This document shows, one piece after another, positions 1 to 5,395 of a DNA stretch of 5,493 bases. Positions within the stretch are counted from its first letter, which is position 1. Every line of letters begins with the position of its first letter. Location of the stretch: contig JBMNNU010000223.1 of assembly GCA_050942695.1 (NCBI GenBank), positions 1-5,493 of the forward strand, written 5' to 3'. The notes beneath the pieces were generated by a model, which saw only the letters and a program-made list of their open reading frames with translations, was not told the DNA's origin and did not search any database. This stretch comes from JBMNNU01 sp050942695. GTDB lineage: Bacteria > Chloroflexota > UBA6077. The position numbers and the translations under genes are program-made.

Positions 1-1
1 G

Positions 2-400
2 GTGGTGATCCGCTACGAGGGACCCAAAGGCGGACCCGGTATGCGAGAGATGCTGGTACCCACATCTACCATCGCCGGCATGGGGCTGGATAAAGACGTG
101 GCGTTGATAACGGATGGGCGCTTCTCAGGGGCTAGCCGCGGAGCCTCGATCGGCCATGTATCCCCGGAGGCCGCTGAGGGCGGGCCGATCGCCGTGGTGC
201 AAAACGGGGATATCATAGAAATCGACATTCCCAACAAACGGTTGGAGTTGAAGATTTCAGAGGATGAGTTGAACCGGCGCCTCGCCGCCTGGCAAAAACC
301 GAAGCCCAAGGTCACGACCGGCTATCTAGCGCGATACGCCGCGCTCGTAACATCGGCCACCACCGGCGCTGTCCTAAAGGTGCCGGAAGAGCTGAGATAG
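2..400 (+). CDS. ilvD: Dihydroxy-acid dehydratase, C-terminal part (5' end outside window)
   Basis: This is the last 132 codons of dihydroxy-acid dehydratase, a cytosolic iron-sulfur and Mg enzyme. It dehydrates 2,3-dihydroxy-isovalerate and 2,3-dihydroxy-3-methylvalerate to the 2-keto acids that precede valine, leucine and isoleucine. Visible family signatures are GPKGGPGM (visible residues 7-14), TDGRFSGASRG (37-47, whose serine is the proposed catalytic base in studied members) and GHVSPEA (51-57), followed by the beta-rich C-terminal swivel domain (GGPIAVVQNGD, 60-70). The family is usually about 550-570 residues, so roughly three quarters, including the cluster-binding cysteines, lies left of the window. 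The GTG at position 2 is an internal valine codon, not a start. The frame ends at TAG (398-400) with no sign of damage. It converges on the minus-strand polysaccharide genes and has no evident functional link to them. The identification is very secure; gene intactness upstream cannot be judged. Confidence 0.97.
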   Translation: MVIRYEGPKGGPGMREMLVPTSTIAGMGLDKDVALITDGRFSGASRGASIGHVSPEAAEGGPIAVVQNGDIIEIDIPNKRLELKISEDELNRRLAAWQKPKPKVTTGYLARYAALVTSATTGAVLKVPEELR

Positions 401-428
401 TACTCTGACAGTATGATCCAGATATGTA

Positions 429-452
429 GGGGCGGGCCTCCGTGCCCGCCCG
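429..452. repeat. GC-rich stem-loop, REP-like intergenic repeat, possible bidirectional terminator
   Basis: A perfect 8-bp inverted repeat, GGGCGGGC (430-437) and GCCCGCCC (444-451), encloses a 6-base loop, CTCCGT. It lies in the 61-base gap between the convergent ends of ilvD (400) and the ligase-like gene (462). The core, with its GTAGGGG lead-in, resembles short dispersed palindromes that I recall as frequent in intergenic DNA of Chloroflexota and cyanobacteria; that likeness is from memory. On the + strand it is followed by a pyrimidine-rich stretch (455-470) rather than a clean T-tract, and on the minus strand there is no T-tract. It may hinder RNA polymerase or protect 3' ends, but it is not a classical intrinsic terminator. 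Confidence 0.6.
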
Positions 453-461
453 GTAGTTCTT

Positions 462-1919
462 CTACTCTGTTGCAAGCCTCGCGGCTACGACACTCAACCC
501 GATATAAAACCAGAACAGCCCCACCATGTGGGGGAACACTATATTGACATAATAATGGTCAAGCAATCCTGCCGACGCTGCGGCTAGCATGGCAGCCGCT
601 AGGCTTAGTAATACCCCCCGGATTTCTTCATCCTTAGCTGCTCCTATAGCAGCGACTATCTTCCAGGCAAGCAAAGCCAGAATAGCCAAAAAGGAAGAGA
701 GGCCCACAAGCCCCATCTCCTGGCCGATCAGCAGGTAGATGCTAGAAACCCCGAGGAAAAGATCTATCGAGGGTGTATCTCCGAACCCAATGCCAAACCA
801 GGGATAGGCTGCTATCGTCTTGAATGCGTTAGCATATTCATCTAGCCTCATAGCAGCCGCTCTATCTTGGAAAGTCAGGCCTGATTGGAGTCTGGAAAGC
901 AGGATATCGAATTGGGGTAAAATAGGGAGGAGCATGGCCGCTACGATCATAGCCAGCAAGACTCGGCGGTCTCGATAGATACCGATAACTGCCACCCCGA
1001 TCACGAGCCCCCCTAGCGCGCTGCGAGAGTAGGTTAACAGTAGCCCTGCGACCGCAACCATGAGGGCCACCCCCAGCAGCCGCCGATCCAGAACCGGCTT
1101 CTGGGCTATGAGCTGACCTGCCGCCATGGCGCTGCCCATCATCAACAACCCCCCTAGCACGTTTGGATCGATGGATGTCCCAATAGCCCTGATGATCTCT
1201 GTATCGGCAATAGGCCTGAGAACGCCTGAGCCGGTAGGATAGCCGAGAGGGCCCAAGGATGAGAGAATCTCGATTGCGGTGGAGTCTGGAAGAGCCAGAA
1301 TTGCGAGCGCTATCAGCGAAGCAGCCATGCCACCCAGTATCAGTCCAACCACAAGCTTTTTCAGTTCATCTCTCGACTGGACGCAGTTTATGACGCTAAA
1401 GAACAACAGGGTGCTGTTGATGCTTTTCAGGAAGAGTCGGAACCTTTCCGGCGAAATCGAGTATGTAAGGCCCAGGACAAAGGACAGGAGTGCGAAACCG
1501 AGGTAGAGCAAGATCAGCAGCCCAAATCCCCCGCCGGAGATCGGCCTGCGATGGTAAAAAGCCCAAAAAAGCCACCCTGTAAGCGTAGCAGTAAGGACGA
1601 TATCGATAAAAGTGGGGCCAAAACCGAAGAGTTTGACGGGGCTTACGGCAAACGGGAGGAGGTTAGCCACGATTACAAAGGCTAAGAGACCCCATTTGGG
1701 TCTGTTGAAGATGGCTATCGCCAGGCTCAACTCGATAAGGGCTACCAGGGTAATGAAGGGTGAGTGGAATACAATACCCCAGGCCAGCACTACCCCGGCC
1801 AAGAGAGCCAGGGCAACAGTTGGTACCGGACCGATTCTGAGCCTCGTATCGAGGTGATAGCTATAATATTTAGATAATTCCATGATTCTAGTAGAGTTAT
1901 CGAGATAGAAGGGTATCAT
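462..1919 (-). CDS. O-antigen ligase/polymerase-like polytopic membrane protein
   Basis: This 485-residue inner-membrane protein has about 12-14 hydrophobic segments, for example near residues 35-51, 55-70, 76-92, 103-121, 132-151, 189-209, 252-272, 281-295, 319-335, 396-418, 434-454 and 458-480. Length and topology match the Wzy/WaaL O-antigen ligase family. Family-like signatures are SIDPNVLGGLL (249-259), LTYSRSALGG (295-304, including the conserved Arg) and YPWFGIGFG (372-380), the last in the long loop (about 336-395) that carries the catalytic region in this family. Such proteins use undecaprenyl-linked glycans to polymerise repeat units or transfer them to an acceptor outside the membrane. 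Sequence alone does not separate ligase from polymerase. The ATG at 1919 is preferred because GGAG (1924-1927) lies 4 bases upstream; a second ATG at 1883 has no ribosome site. The gene overlaps the end of the upstream glycosyltransferase by 23 bases, implying translational coupling, and is the last gene of the cassette. Confidence 0.88.
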   Translation of the reverse strand: MIPFYLDNSTRIMELSKYYSYHLDTRLRIGPVPTVALALLAGVVLAWGIVFHSPFITLVALIELSLAIAIFNRPKWGLLAFVIVANLLPFAVSPVKLFGFGPTFIDIVLTATLTGWLFWAFYHRRPISGGGFGLLILLYLGFALLSFVLGLTYSISPERFRLFLKSINSTLLFFSVINCVQSRDELKKLVVGLILGGMAASLIALAILALPDSTAIEILSSLGPLGYPTGSGVLRPIADTEIIRAIGTSIDPNVLGGLLMMGSAMAAGQLIAQKPVLDRRLLGVALMVAVAGLLLTYSRSALGGLVIGVAVIGIYRDRRVLLAMIVAAMLLPILPQFDILLSRLQSGLTFQDRAAAMRLDEYANAFKTIAAYPWFGIGFGDTPSIDLFLGVSSIYLLIGQEMGLVGLSSFLAILALLAWKIVAAIGAAKDEEIRGVLLSLAAAMLAAASAGLLDHYYVNIVFPHMVGLFWFYIGLSVVAARLATE

Positions 1920-3078
1920 ACATCTCCATGTGGCGTCTGGCGATGTCTGGCCACTGGAAATGACAAGCCAACTGCTTTGCGCCGCGCGAAAGCCGAGCCT
2001 TTGCCGACGGGTTTCTCCACAGCAGCTCTACGGCGTCGGCAATATCGTGAGGACTATCCCTCTTTACCATCGCTATGTTCTCTCCATTGACAAATAGCGC
2101 GTCAGGCTGTTGCGGGAAGGTGGAAACTACAGGGAGGCCATGAACGATCGCAGCCATCAGGCTACCCCTTCGCAGCGATGCCCCATCGCGGAAGGGTAGG
2201 ACGCAAATATCTGAAGAGAGAAGGGCTGCCGATACCTCAGAAGGGGGTAGGAAGCCGGTGTAGTATATCCTTTCTTCCAAATGCAGTGACGCGATGAGCT
2301 GTCTGATCTTTTGCGCGTATTCGCGGTTGGTAGGATCTACATCCCCGGTCTCCCCGCCAATCACTACCAATCTGGAATCGAGTCCTCTTGCGACCAACTG
2401 CTCCAAAGCCAGTAACAAAAACTCAACTCCTTTAGAACTGTTCATAAAGCCGAAGTAGGATAGTACGAGAGTATCTTCTCCGGCGCCCCACTGCTGCCTT
2501 TGCTCAGCCCGATCGAAACCCATGGGTGGAGCGCACTCCAGATTGCTCGCTAACGGGATGAACCATCGCCTGGGTATTCGGCCTGTTGTCGTAGGCCTAG
2601 CGCCATCCATTTTTTTTAGATCTGAATCGTTCGTGAAAACAGTGGAGTGGCTCAGCATGTCCAGGATGCGAATCGCAGCACCACGCAGAGGTCCCGCTTT
2701 GGGAAAAAGGTAGGGCACCCTGAGGTCATGGAATGTAGTGACCGTTTTCACATCTCGAAGGCGCAACCGCAGATACCCAGGGAGAATGTTTGCAAACGGA
2801 TGCATGCCGTAGGCTGCTGCCTGATATTGAATGTGTACGATCTGCGCCCTGTGATCCCGGGCGACCGACAGTATTCGAGGCCAACAAGAGAAACCCCAGG
2901 GTCGATCCCAACGGACTACCGGCACTGAATCGGATGTTTGGGCACAACTCCCGGATGTGAACACCGTGATCTCAGCCCCATTGTCCAGCAGATGGGAGCT
3001 GAGAAGGGCCGTGTAATCACCTACACCCCCTAGCTGCGGAGGATATTCACCCGTTACCATCAAAATCCGTGGCTTCAA
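1897..3078 (-). CDS. GT4-type (GT-B fold) glycosyltransferase with TTG start
   Basis: This 393-residue cytoplasmic glycosyltransferase has the two-domain GT-B layout. The N-terminal acceptor domain opens with GEYPPQLGGVGDYT (10-23), the glycine-rich loop typical of GT4 enzymes. The C-terminal donor-nucleotide domain starts near LSYFGFMNSSKGVEFLL (206-222) and includes YYTGFLPPSEVSAALLSSD (272-290) and the end-of-domain motif PFRDGASLRRGSL then HGLPVV (295-318). In canonical GT4 enzymes this motif holds an EX7E pair; aligned on HGLP, both glutamates are replaced (Ser301 and Ala309). It probably adds a sugar from a nucleotide donor to a lipid-linked glycan, but donor and linkage cannot be read. 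The TTG start at 3078 overlaps the upstream stop as TTGA and has AAGGTG (3084-3089) 5 bases away, favouring it over the in-frame ATG at 3060, which would remove the first strand residues. It is the middle gene of the coupled cassette. Confidence 0.9.
   Translation of the reverse strand: MKPRILMVTGEYPPQLGGVGDYTALLSSHLLDNGAEITVFTSGSCAQTSDSVPVVRWDRPWGFSCWPRILSVARDHRAQIVHIQYQAAAYGMHPFANILPGYLRLRLRDVKTVTTFHDLRVPYLFPKAGPLRGAAIRILDMLSHSTVFTNDSDLKKMDGARPTTTGRIPRRWFIPLASNLECAPPMGFDRAEQRQQWGAGEDTLVLSYFGFMNSSKGVEFLLLALEQLVARGLDSRLVVIGGETGDVDPTNREYAQKIRQLIASLHLEERIYYTGFLPPSEVSAALLSSDICVLPFRDGASLRRGSLMAAIVHGLPVVSTFPQQPDALFVNGENIAMVKRDSPHDIADAVELLWRNPSAKARLSRGAKQLACHFQWPDIARRHMEMYDTLLSR
1924..1927 (-). promoter_or_regulatory. 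Ribosome binding site deciding the ligase-like gene start
   Basis: On the minus strand GGAG lies 4 bases before the ATG at 1919, inside the last codons of the upstream glycosyltransferase. Ribosomes finishing that gene could restart here, which explains the 23-base overlap. The spacing is slightly short but better than anything near the alternative ATG at 1883. Confidence 0.5.
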
Positions 3079-4040
3079 AGGCGCACCTTACCCCAACTCA
3101 CCACCCACTTCGCCTGCCAGACCAATACCTGCCAGAGAGTGGATATTCGCTGTCTGCGCATAGCGCGCTTTCTACGGAGAAGCAGCAGCTTCACTATGTC
3201 CTCTCCGAGGAGGAAGAGATAGTTCAAGAAGATGAAGCACCGCAGTAGCTGGCCAAACAGATATCCATGATGCTTTTCGAAGTAGCGGCATTTGCTGTAT
3301 TGGAAACGGATGTGCCTTCCGAACAGATACTGGTCGCTGCTCTGCCCTCCATAATGAATGACTCTCGCCGATGGGAGGTACATCACCTTCCAACCTGCAT
3401 CTACCAACCGGCGGCACCAGTCTAACTCCTCCGAGTACATAAAGAACCCCTCGTCTAGCAGTCCCACCGTTTTCACCGCTTCAGATCTGACCATGAGGCA
3501 GGCTCCAACCAACCAGTCAACCTCTTGGACCACCTCGTCGGATCGATCCATCGCGTAATAACGTTGTAGGGCGGGGTGGTTGGGCAGCAACCGTTGGAGG
3601 ACGGTGCTTTCGAGAAAGGCTGTGGCCTTGGTGGGAAAGCTGCGGCGGGATGACTGAACGCTTCCATCGGGGTTCAACAGCTTTGGCCCTAGGACGGCTA
3701 TGTCGGGACGCTGATCGATAAAGCGAAGCATCTCCGGAATGGCCTCGCCAACTATTTCGGTATCGGGGTTCAGTAGTAGAAGGTACTCTCCGGCAGATTT
3801 CCGGATTGCCTGGTTATTTGCCTCCGCGAAACCCACATTCCGGTCGTTCACTAGGAGAGATACCTCTGGGAAACGGCTGCGTACCATCTCAGGGCTGCCA
3901 TCCGTTGATGCGTTGTCGACGACGATTATCTCGGATTGGATGCTTTCAGGAATCGAAGCAAGCACTGATTTTATGCAGCGCTCAAGTAGATCGCGAGTAT
4001 TCCAGCTAACAATAATGGTGGAGAGGCGGACCAAAGACAT
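3075..4040 (-). CDS. GT2-family (GT-A fold) glycosyltransferase, rhamnosyltransferase-like
   Basis: This 321-residue family 2 glycosyltransferase acts on the cytoplasmic side of the membrane. Signatures in order are STIIVSWNTRDLLERCI (7-23), VDNASTDGS (41-49, nucleotide binding), RNVGFAEANNQAI (67-79), LLLNPDTE (88-95, the DXD-equivalent metal site), WLVGACLMVRSEA (176-188), GFFMYSEELDWCRR (198-211, acidic residues around the catalytic base) and VIHYGGQSS (227-235). This pattern matches the subgroup often labelled rhamnosyltransferase or WcaA-like, but the sugar is not deducible. A hydrophobic stretch at 261-288 followed by a very basic RRKRAMRRQR segment (289-298) suggests C-terminal membrane association, fitting a lipid-linked acceptor. 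It is first in the three-gene cassette, and its TGA overlaps the next TTG start. The ATG at 4040 has no Shine-Dalgarno match; no ATG, GTG or TTG occurs in frame between it and the in-frame stop near 4111, so this start is kept. Confidence 0.92.
   Translation of the reverse strand: MSLVRLSTIIVSWNTRDLLERCIKSVLASIPESIQSEIIVVDNASTDGSPEMVRSRFPEVSLLVNDRNVGFAEANNQAIRKSAGEYLLLLNPDTEIVGEAIPEMLRFIDQRPDIAVLGPKLLNPDGSVQSSRRSFPTKATAFLESTVLQRLLPNHPALQRYYAMDRSDEVVQEVDWLVGACLMVRSEAVKTVGLLDEGFFMYSEELDWCRRLVDAGWKVMYLPSARVIHYGGQSSDQYLFGRHIRFQYSKCRYFEKHHGYLFGQLLRCFIFLNYLFLLGEDIVKLLLLRRKRAMRRQRISTLWQVLVWQAKWVVSWGKVRL
3084..3089 (-). promoter_or_regulatory. Ribosome binding site supporting the TTG start of the GT4 gene
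   Basis: On the minus strand AAGGTG, one mismatch from AAGGAG, ends 5 bases before the TTG at 3078-3076. It lies inside the end of the GT2 gene, whose TGA shares bases with that TTG in a TTGA overlap. Site plus overlap argues for genuine use of the rare start codon. Confidence 0.55.
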
Positions 4041-4158
4041 AAAAATAGTAGGGAGGTTACGTAAGGAAAGCCTATATACAAATACCGATACCAGGCTGAA
4101 ACGAACGGATCACGATAACGGCACAATCACTCGGGATAGGCATGTAGCAGCTACAGCT
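4041..4158 (-). promoter_or_regulatory. Leader between the MarR gene and GT2 gene; weak promoter candidate
   Basis: This 118-base non-coding gap precedes the polysaccharide cassette. On the minus strand a TATATA box (4073-4078) could be a -10 with a leader of about 25 bases, but the hexamer 16-17 bases upstream (around 4095-4101) matches TTGACA poorly, so the promoter call is weak. There is no Shine-Dalgarno before the ATG at 4040. Instead the minus strand shows ACCTCCC (4051-4057), which resembles the anti-Shine-Dalgarno sequence. No T-tract terminator for the MarR gene is visible, so read-through from its promoter into the cassette is possible. Confidence 0.3.
4143..4155. repeat. 13-base dyad just after the MarR gene
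   Basis: TGTAGC and GCTACA form a perfect 6-bp inverted repeat around a single A at 4149, starting 4 bases beyond the MarR stop codon. The one-base centre makes an RNA hairpin strained and there is no T-tract, so a protein-binding dyad is as likely as a terminator. It could also be chance. Confidence 0.35.
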
Positions 4159-4707
4159 CTAAGATCCCGATGCTCTAGTCAGCCTTAGATAAGCGACCTT
4201 AATAGGACAGTCCTCGTGGTGCTCGCTGCCACAATGTAGGCACAAAGAGCGAGCAGTATCCTCATCATCTATAGCCGCATTGATGAACTTTTCCATAGAT
4301 TGATGTAGCGAGTTCAACGATCGCGGATCCATACGCTCGAGCACCGTTGCAAAACGGCGAGATCTCTCTTGGTTTATCTCTTCAACCAACTGCTTACCTT
4401 GCTCAGTCAGGCGGATACGTACTACTCGACGGTCGTGCGGATCTTCCGTTCTATTGACCAGGGATTTCCGTACAAGGCGGTCGATGGTCTTGGTAGCAGC
4501 CGGAAAGCTTATCCCCAGGCCTTCGGCTACATCGCTCATTAAACTGCTTTCGTTCAACGATAGGTAACGAAGGGCTACCACCTGAGACGGCGTGACCTGC
4601 TGATCGAAGCTCTGATCGAGCATCTTCTGTGTCAGTAGCTTTTCGATGATGGCAACGAAAAGGTCTGAGGCGTGAGCGATGTCCTTAGTAAGGGTGCCTG
4701 TCTCCAT
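4159..4707 (-). CDS. MarR-family transcriptional regulator with Cys/His-rich C-terminal tail
   Basis: This is a 182-residue cytoplasmic winged-helix DNA-binding protein. After an N-terminal dimerisation helix (about 8-35), TPSQVVALRYL (39-49) leads into the helix-turn-helix, with SDVAEGLGISFPAATKTIDRLVRKSLV (58-84) containing the recognition helix. The wing follows as DPHDRRVVRIRLTEQG (89-104), with the Asp/Arg pair typical of MarR proteins, then the long C-terminal dimerisation helices (about 105-147). MarR proteins are usually 140-160 residues; the extra tail has C156-x2-C159-x3-H163-x3-C167, which looks like a metal site or redox switch. This is inference. The ATG at 4707 has a near-perfect Shine-Dalgarno, and the gene has its own promoter and operator-like dyads, suggesting autoregulation. 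It lies 118 bases upstream of the polysaccharide cassette on the same strand and might control it, the upstream repeat-protein gene, or distant targets. The ligand is unknown. Confidence 0.93.
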   Translation of the reverse strand: METGTLTKDIAHASDLFVAIIEKLLTQKMLDQSFDQQVTPSQVVALRYLSLNESSLMSDVAEGLGISFPAATKTIDRLVRKSLVNRTEDPHDRRVVRIRLTEQGKQLVEEINQERSRRFATVLERMDPRSLNSLHQSMEKFINAAIDDEDTARSLCLHCGSEHHEDCPIKVAYLRLTRASGS

Positions 4708-4710
4708 ATA

Positions 4711-4718
4711 CCCTCCTT
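4711..4718 (-). promoter_or_regulatory. Strong ribosome binding site of the MarR gene
   Basis: On the minus strand AAGGAGGG lies 3 bases before the ATG at 4707 (4 bases from the AGGAGG core at 4712-4717). It is the strongest Shine-Dalgarno in the window and fixes the start of the regulator. Confidence 0.85.
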
Positions 4719-4720
4719 AG

Positions 4721-4761
4721 CTATCTGCCATAGATAGACCGGTGGCCTAATGGAGTCTATC
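4721..4761. promoter_or_regulatory. Operator-like CTATC/GATAG dyads over the MarR transcription start
   Basis: CTATCT (4721-4726) and AGATAG (4732-4737) form a perfect 6-bp inverted repeat with a 5-base spacer, a 17-bp site of the size bound by MarR dimers. It sits between the predicted transcription start and the ribosome site. The right half also belongs to a wider dyad, GATAGAC (4733-4739) with GTCTATC (4755-4761), whose outer arm overlaps the -10 hexamer. A repressor bound here would block its own promoter. Which protein binds is inferred from position only. Confidence 0.5.
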
Positions 4762-4782
4762 ACCAGGCTAAGTAAGAGTCAA
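4754..4782 (-). promoter_or_regulatory. Sigma70-type promoter of the MarR gene
   Basis: On the minus strand TTGACT (4777-4782, 5 of 6 to consensus) is followed after exactly 17 bases by TAGACT (4754-4759, 4 of 6). The -10 is preceded by TGA (4760-4762), an extended -10 element. The expected transcription start is near 4747, giving an untranslated leader of about 40 bases that holds the 17-bp dyad and the ribosome site. It is the best promoter in the window. Confidence 0.65.
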
Positions 4783-4800
4783 CCGAAGCTGAACAGCGCA

Positions 4801-4822
4801 ACCTATCATAGGTATTCGAATA
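4801..4822. repeat. Two abutting palindromes upstream of the MarR promoter
   Basis: ACCTATCATAGGT (4801-4813) is a perfect 13-base palindrome around C4807. TATTCGAATA (4813-4822) is a perfect 10-base palindrome sharing its first base. They lie 19 bases upstream of the -35 box and directly after the stop of the repeat-protein gene. Centres too short for RNA loops and the lack of a T-tract favour protein-binding sites over a terminator. The first contains another CTATC, as in the downstream dyads. Confidence 0.5.
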
Positions 4823-4827
4823 GTCGC

Positions 4828-5337
4828 CTAGCGCCCGCCGATTAAGCGCCTCAACAGCAGGAAGAAGCCAAGAACTGCTCCAAACGCTGCCCCAAAACGG
4901 ATGGCGGTACGGGTGTCAACAAGCGCCTGAACGTTTCCATCCACATGGTTTGCTAGTAACACCCCCACCTGTAGGTTGCCTGCCACTTCGCCGCTAATCA
5001 CTACCCCTATTTTTGCGTCGGGCGCTTCTATCTCTCTAGTTATCACAATGCCCGAGCCGCTCTGTTCCAGATGGGCTTCGCCGGCCAGCAGCCATTGAGA
5101 AGCGCCCATCTGGACCTCGAGATCTCTTGCGACGGTTATCAACGACCCTCCCTTTTCGATACGGGCTTCGTTGGCCATCACAGCTAAAGCTGCGCCCTGT
5201 TTGATCTCGATGTTGTCGCCTTGCACCAAACCGGCTACCTTAAAGAGGGGTGGATGTGAAGTTTCCTCCGCTTGGAAGGAAGGATGTTCTTCGCGAGGCT
5301 CTGATCTCTCATGTGTGTTATTGAGGTCGTTAGCCAA
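4828..5337 (-). CDS. 15-residue-repeat (beta-helix-like) protein with C-terminal membrane anchor
   Basis: This 169-residue protein belongs to no family I can name. Residues 1-30 are charged, polar and probably disordered. From residue 43 there are five consecutive 15-residue units (43-57, 58-72, 73-87, 88-102, 103-117) with no insertions. Each has alternating hydrophobics, a K/Q-G or similar turn at unit positions 5-6, a hydrophobic run at 10-12 and a final Glu/Asp (NE, RD, GE, RE, GE). A sixth, looser unit follows (118-132). Alternating strands and turns suggest a stacked beta-solenoid, loosely like bactofilins. Residues 145-163 form one transmembrane helix (FGAAFGAVLGFFLLL), followed by RRLIGGR; with no signal peptide this suggests a tail anchor with the repeat domain in the cytoplasm. 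The TTG start is set by GGAGG six bases upstream, and no nearby ATG exists. I recall similar uncharacterised Chloroflexota proteins. A role in membrane organisation or scaffolding is only a guess. Confidence 0.85.
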   Translation of the reverse strand: MANDLNNTHERSEPREEHPSFQAEETSHPPLFKVAGLVQGDNIEIKQGAALAVMANEARIEKGGSLITVARDLEVQMGASQWLLAGEAHLEQSGSGIVITREIEAPDAKIGVVISGEVAGNLQVGVLLANHVDGNVQALVDTRTAIRFGAAFGAVLGFFLLLRRLIGGR

Positions 5338-5343
5338 TGTAAT

Positions 5344-5348
5344 CCTCC
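5344..5348 (-). promoter_or_regulatory. Ribosome binding site deciding the TTG start of the repeat-protein gene
   Basis: On the minus strand GGAGG lies 6 bases before TTG (5337-5335). The ideal spacing, and the absence of a nearby in-frame ATG or GTG, make this TTG the start. Confidence 0.75.
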
Positions 5349-5361
5349 GAAGCTGGAATTA

Positions 5362-5390
5362 TTGACCCTTGTATAAGTAAATGATTTATT
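5362..5390 (+). promoter_or_regulatory. Weak rightward promoter candidate
   Basis: TTGACC (5362-5367, 5 of 6) is followed after 17 bases by TTTATT (5385-5390, 4 of 6), with TGA directly before the -10. It would drive rightward transcription divergent from the repeat-protein gene, towards DNA outside the window. It reads straight into the GC-rich repeat with no coding frame visible, so it may be a chance match in an AT-rich gap. I see no better leftward promoter for the repeat-protein gene, though AATAAT on the minus strand (5357-5362) could be a -10 without a good -35. Confidence 0.25.
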
Positions 5391-5395
5391 GGGGG

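Noticed and set aside
13..315. A 100-codon minus-strand open frame opposite ilvD
   Set aside because: The + strand carries unmistakable dihydroxy-acid dehydratase motifs; the reverse frame is a shadow.
429..476. Possible CRISPR or tandem-repeat start
   Set aside because: Only one palindrome is present, with no spaced copies; the right-edge repeat has a different sequence.
2726..2947. A 73-codon minus-strand open frame inside the GT4 gene, and + strand frames at 2522-2713 and 2647-2928
   Set aside because: All sit inside a gene with continuous GT-B homology and have no start signals of their own.
4143..4155. Intrinsic terminator for the MarR gene
   Set aside because: The arms are 6 bp with a one-base centre and no T-tract follows on the minus strand, so it is listed only as a dyad.
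3739..4188. A 149-codon open frame on the + strand opposite the GT2 and MarR gene ends
   Set aside because: It lies antisense to a gene with clear GT2 motifs, has no ribosome site or recognisable domain, and its composition is what a reverse-frame shadow gives.
462..4827. A phage-defence or toxin-antitoxin system
   Set aside because: Every gene in this stretch is explained by glycan synthesis or MarR regulation; no nuclease, toxin, ATPase or reverse-transcriptase motif is visible.
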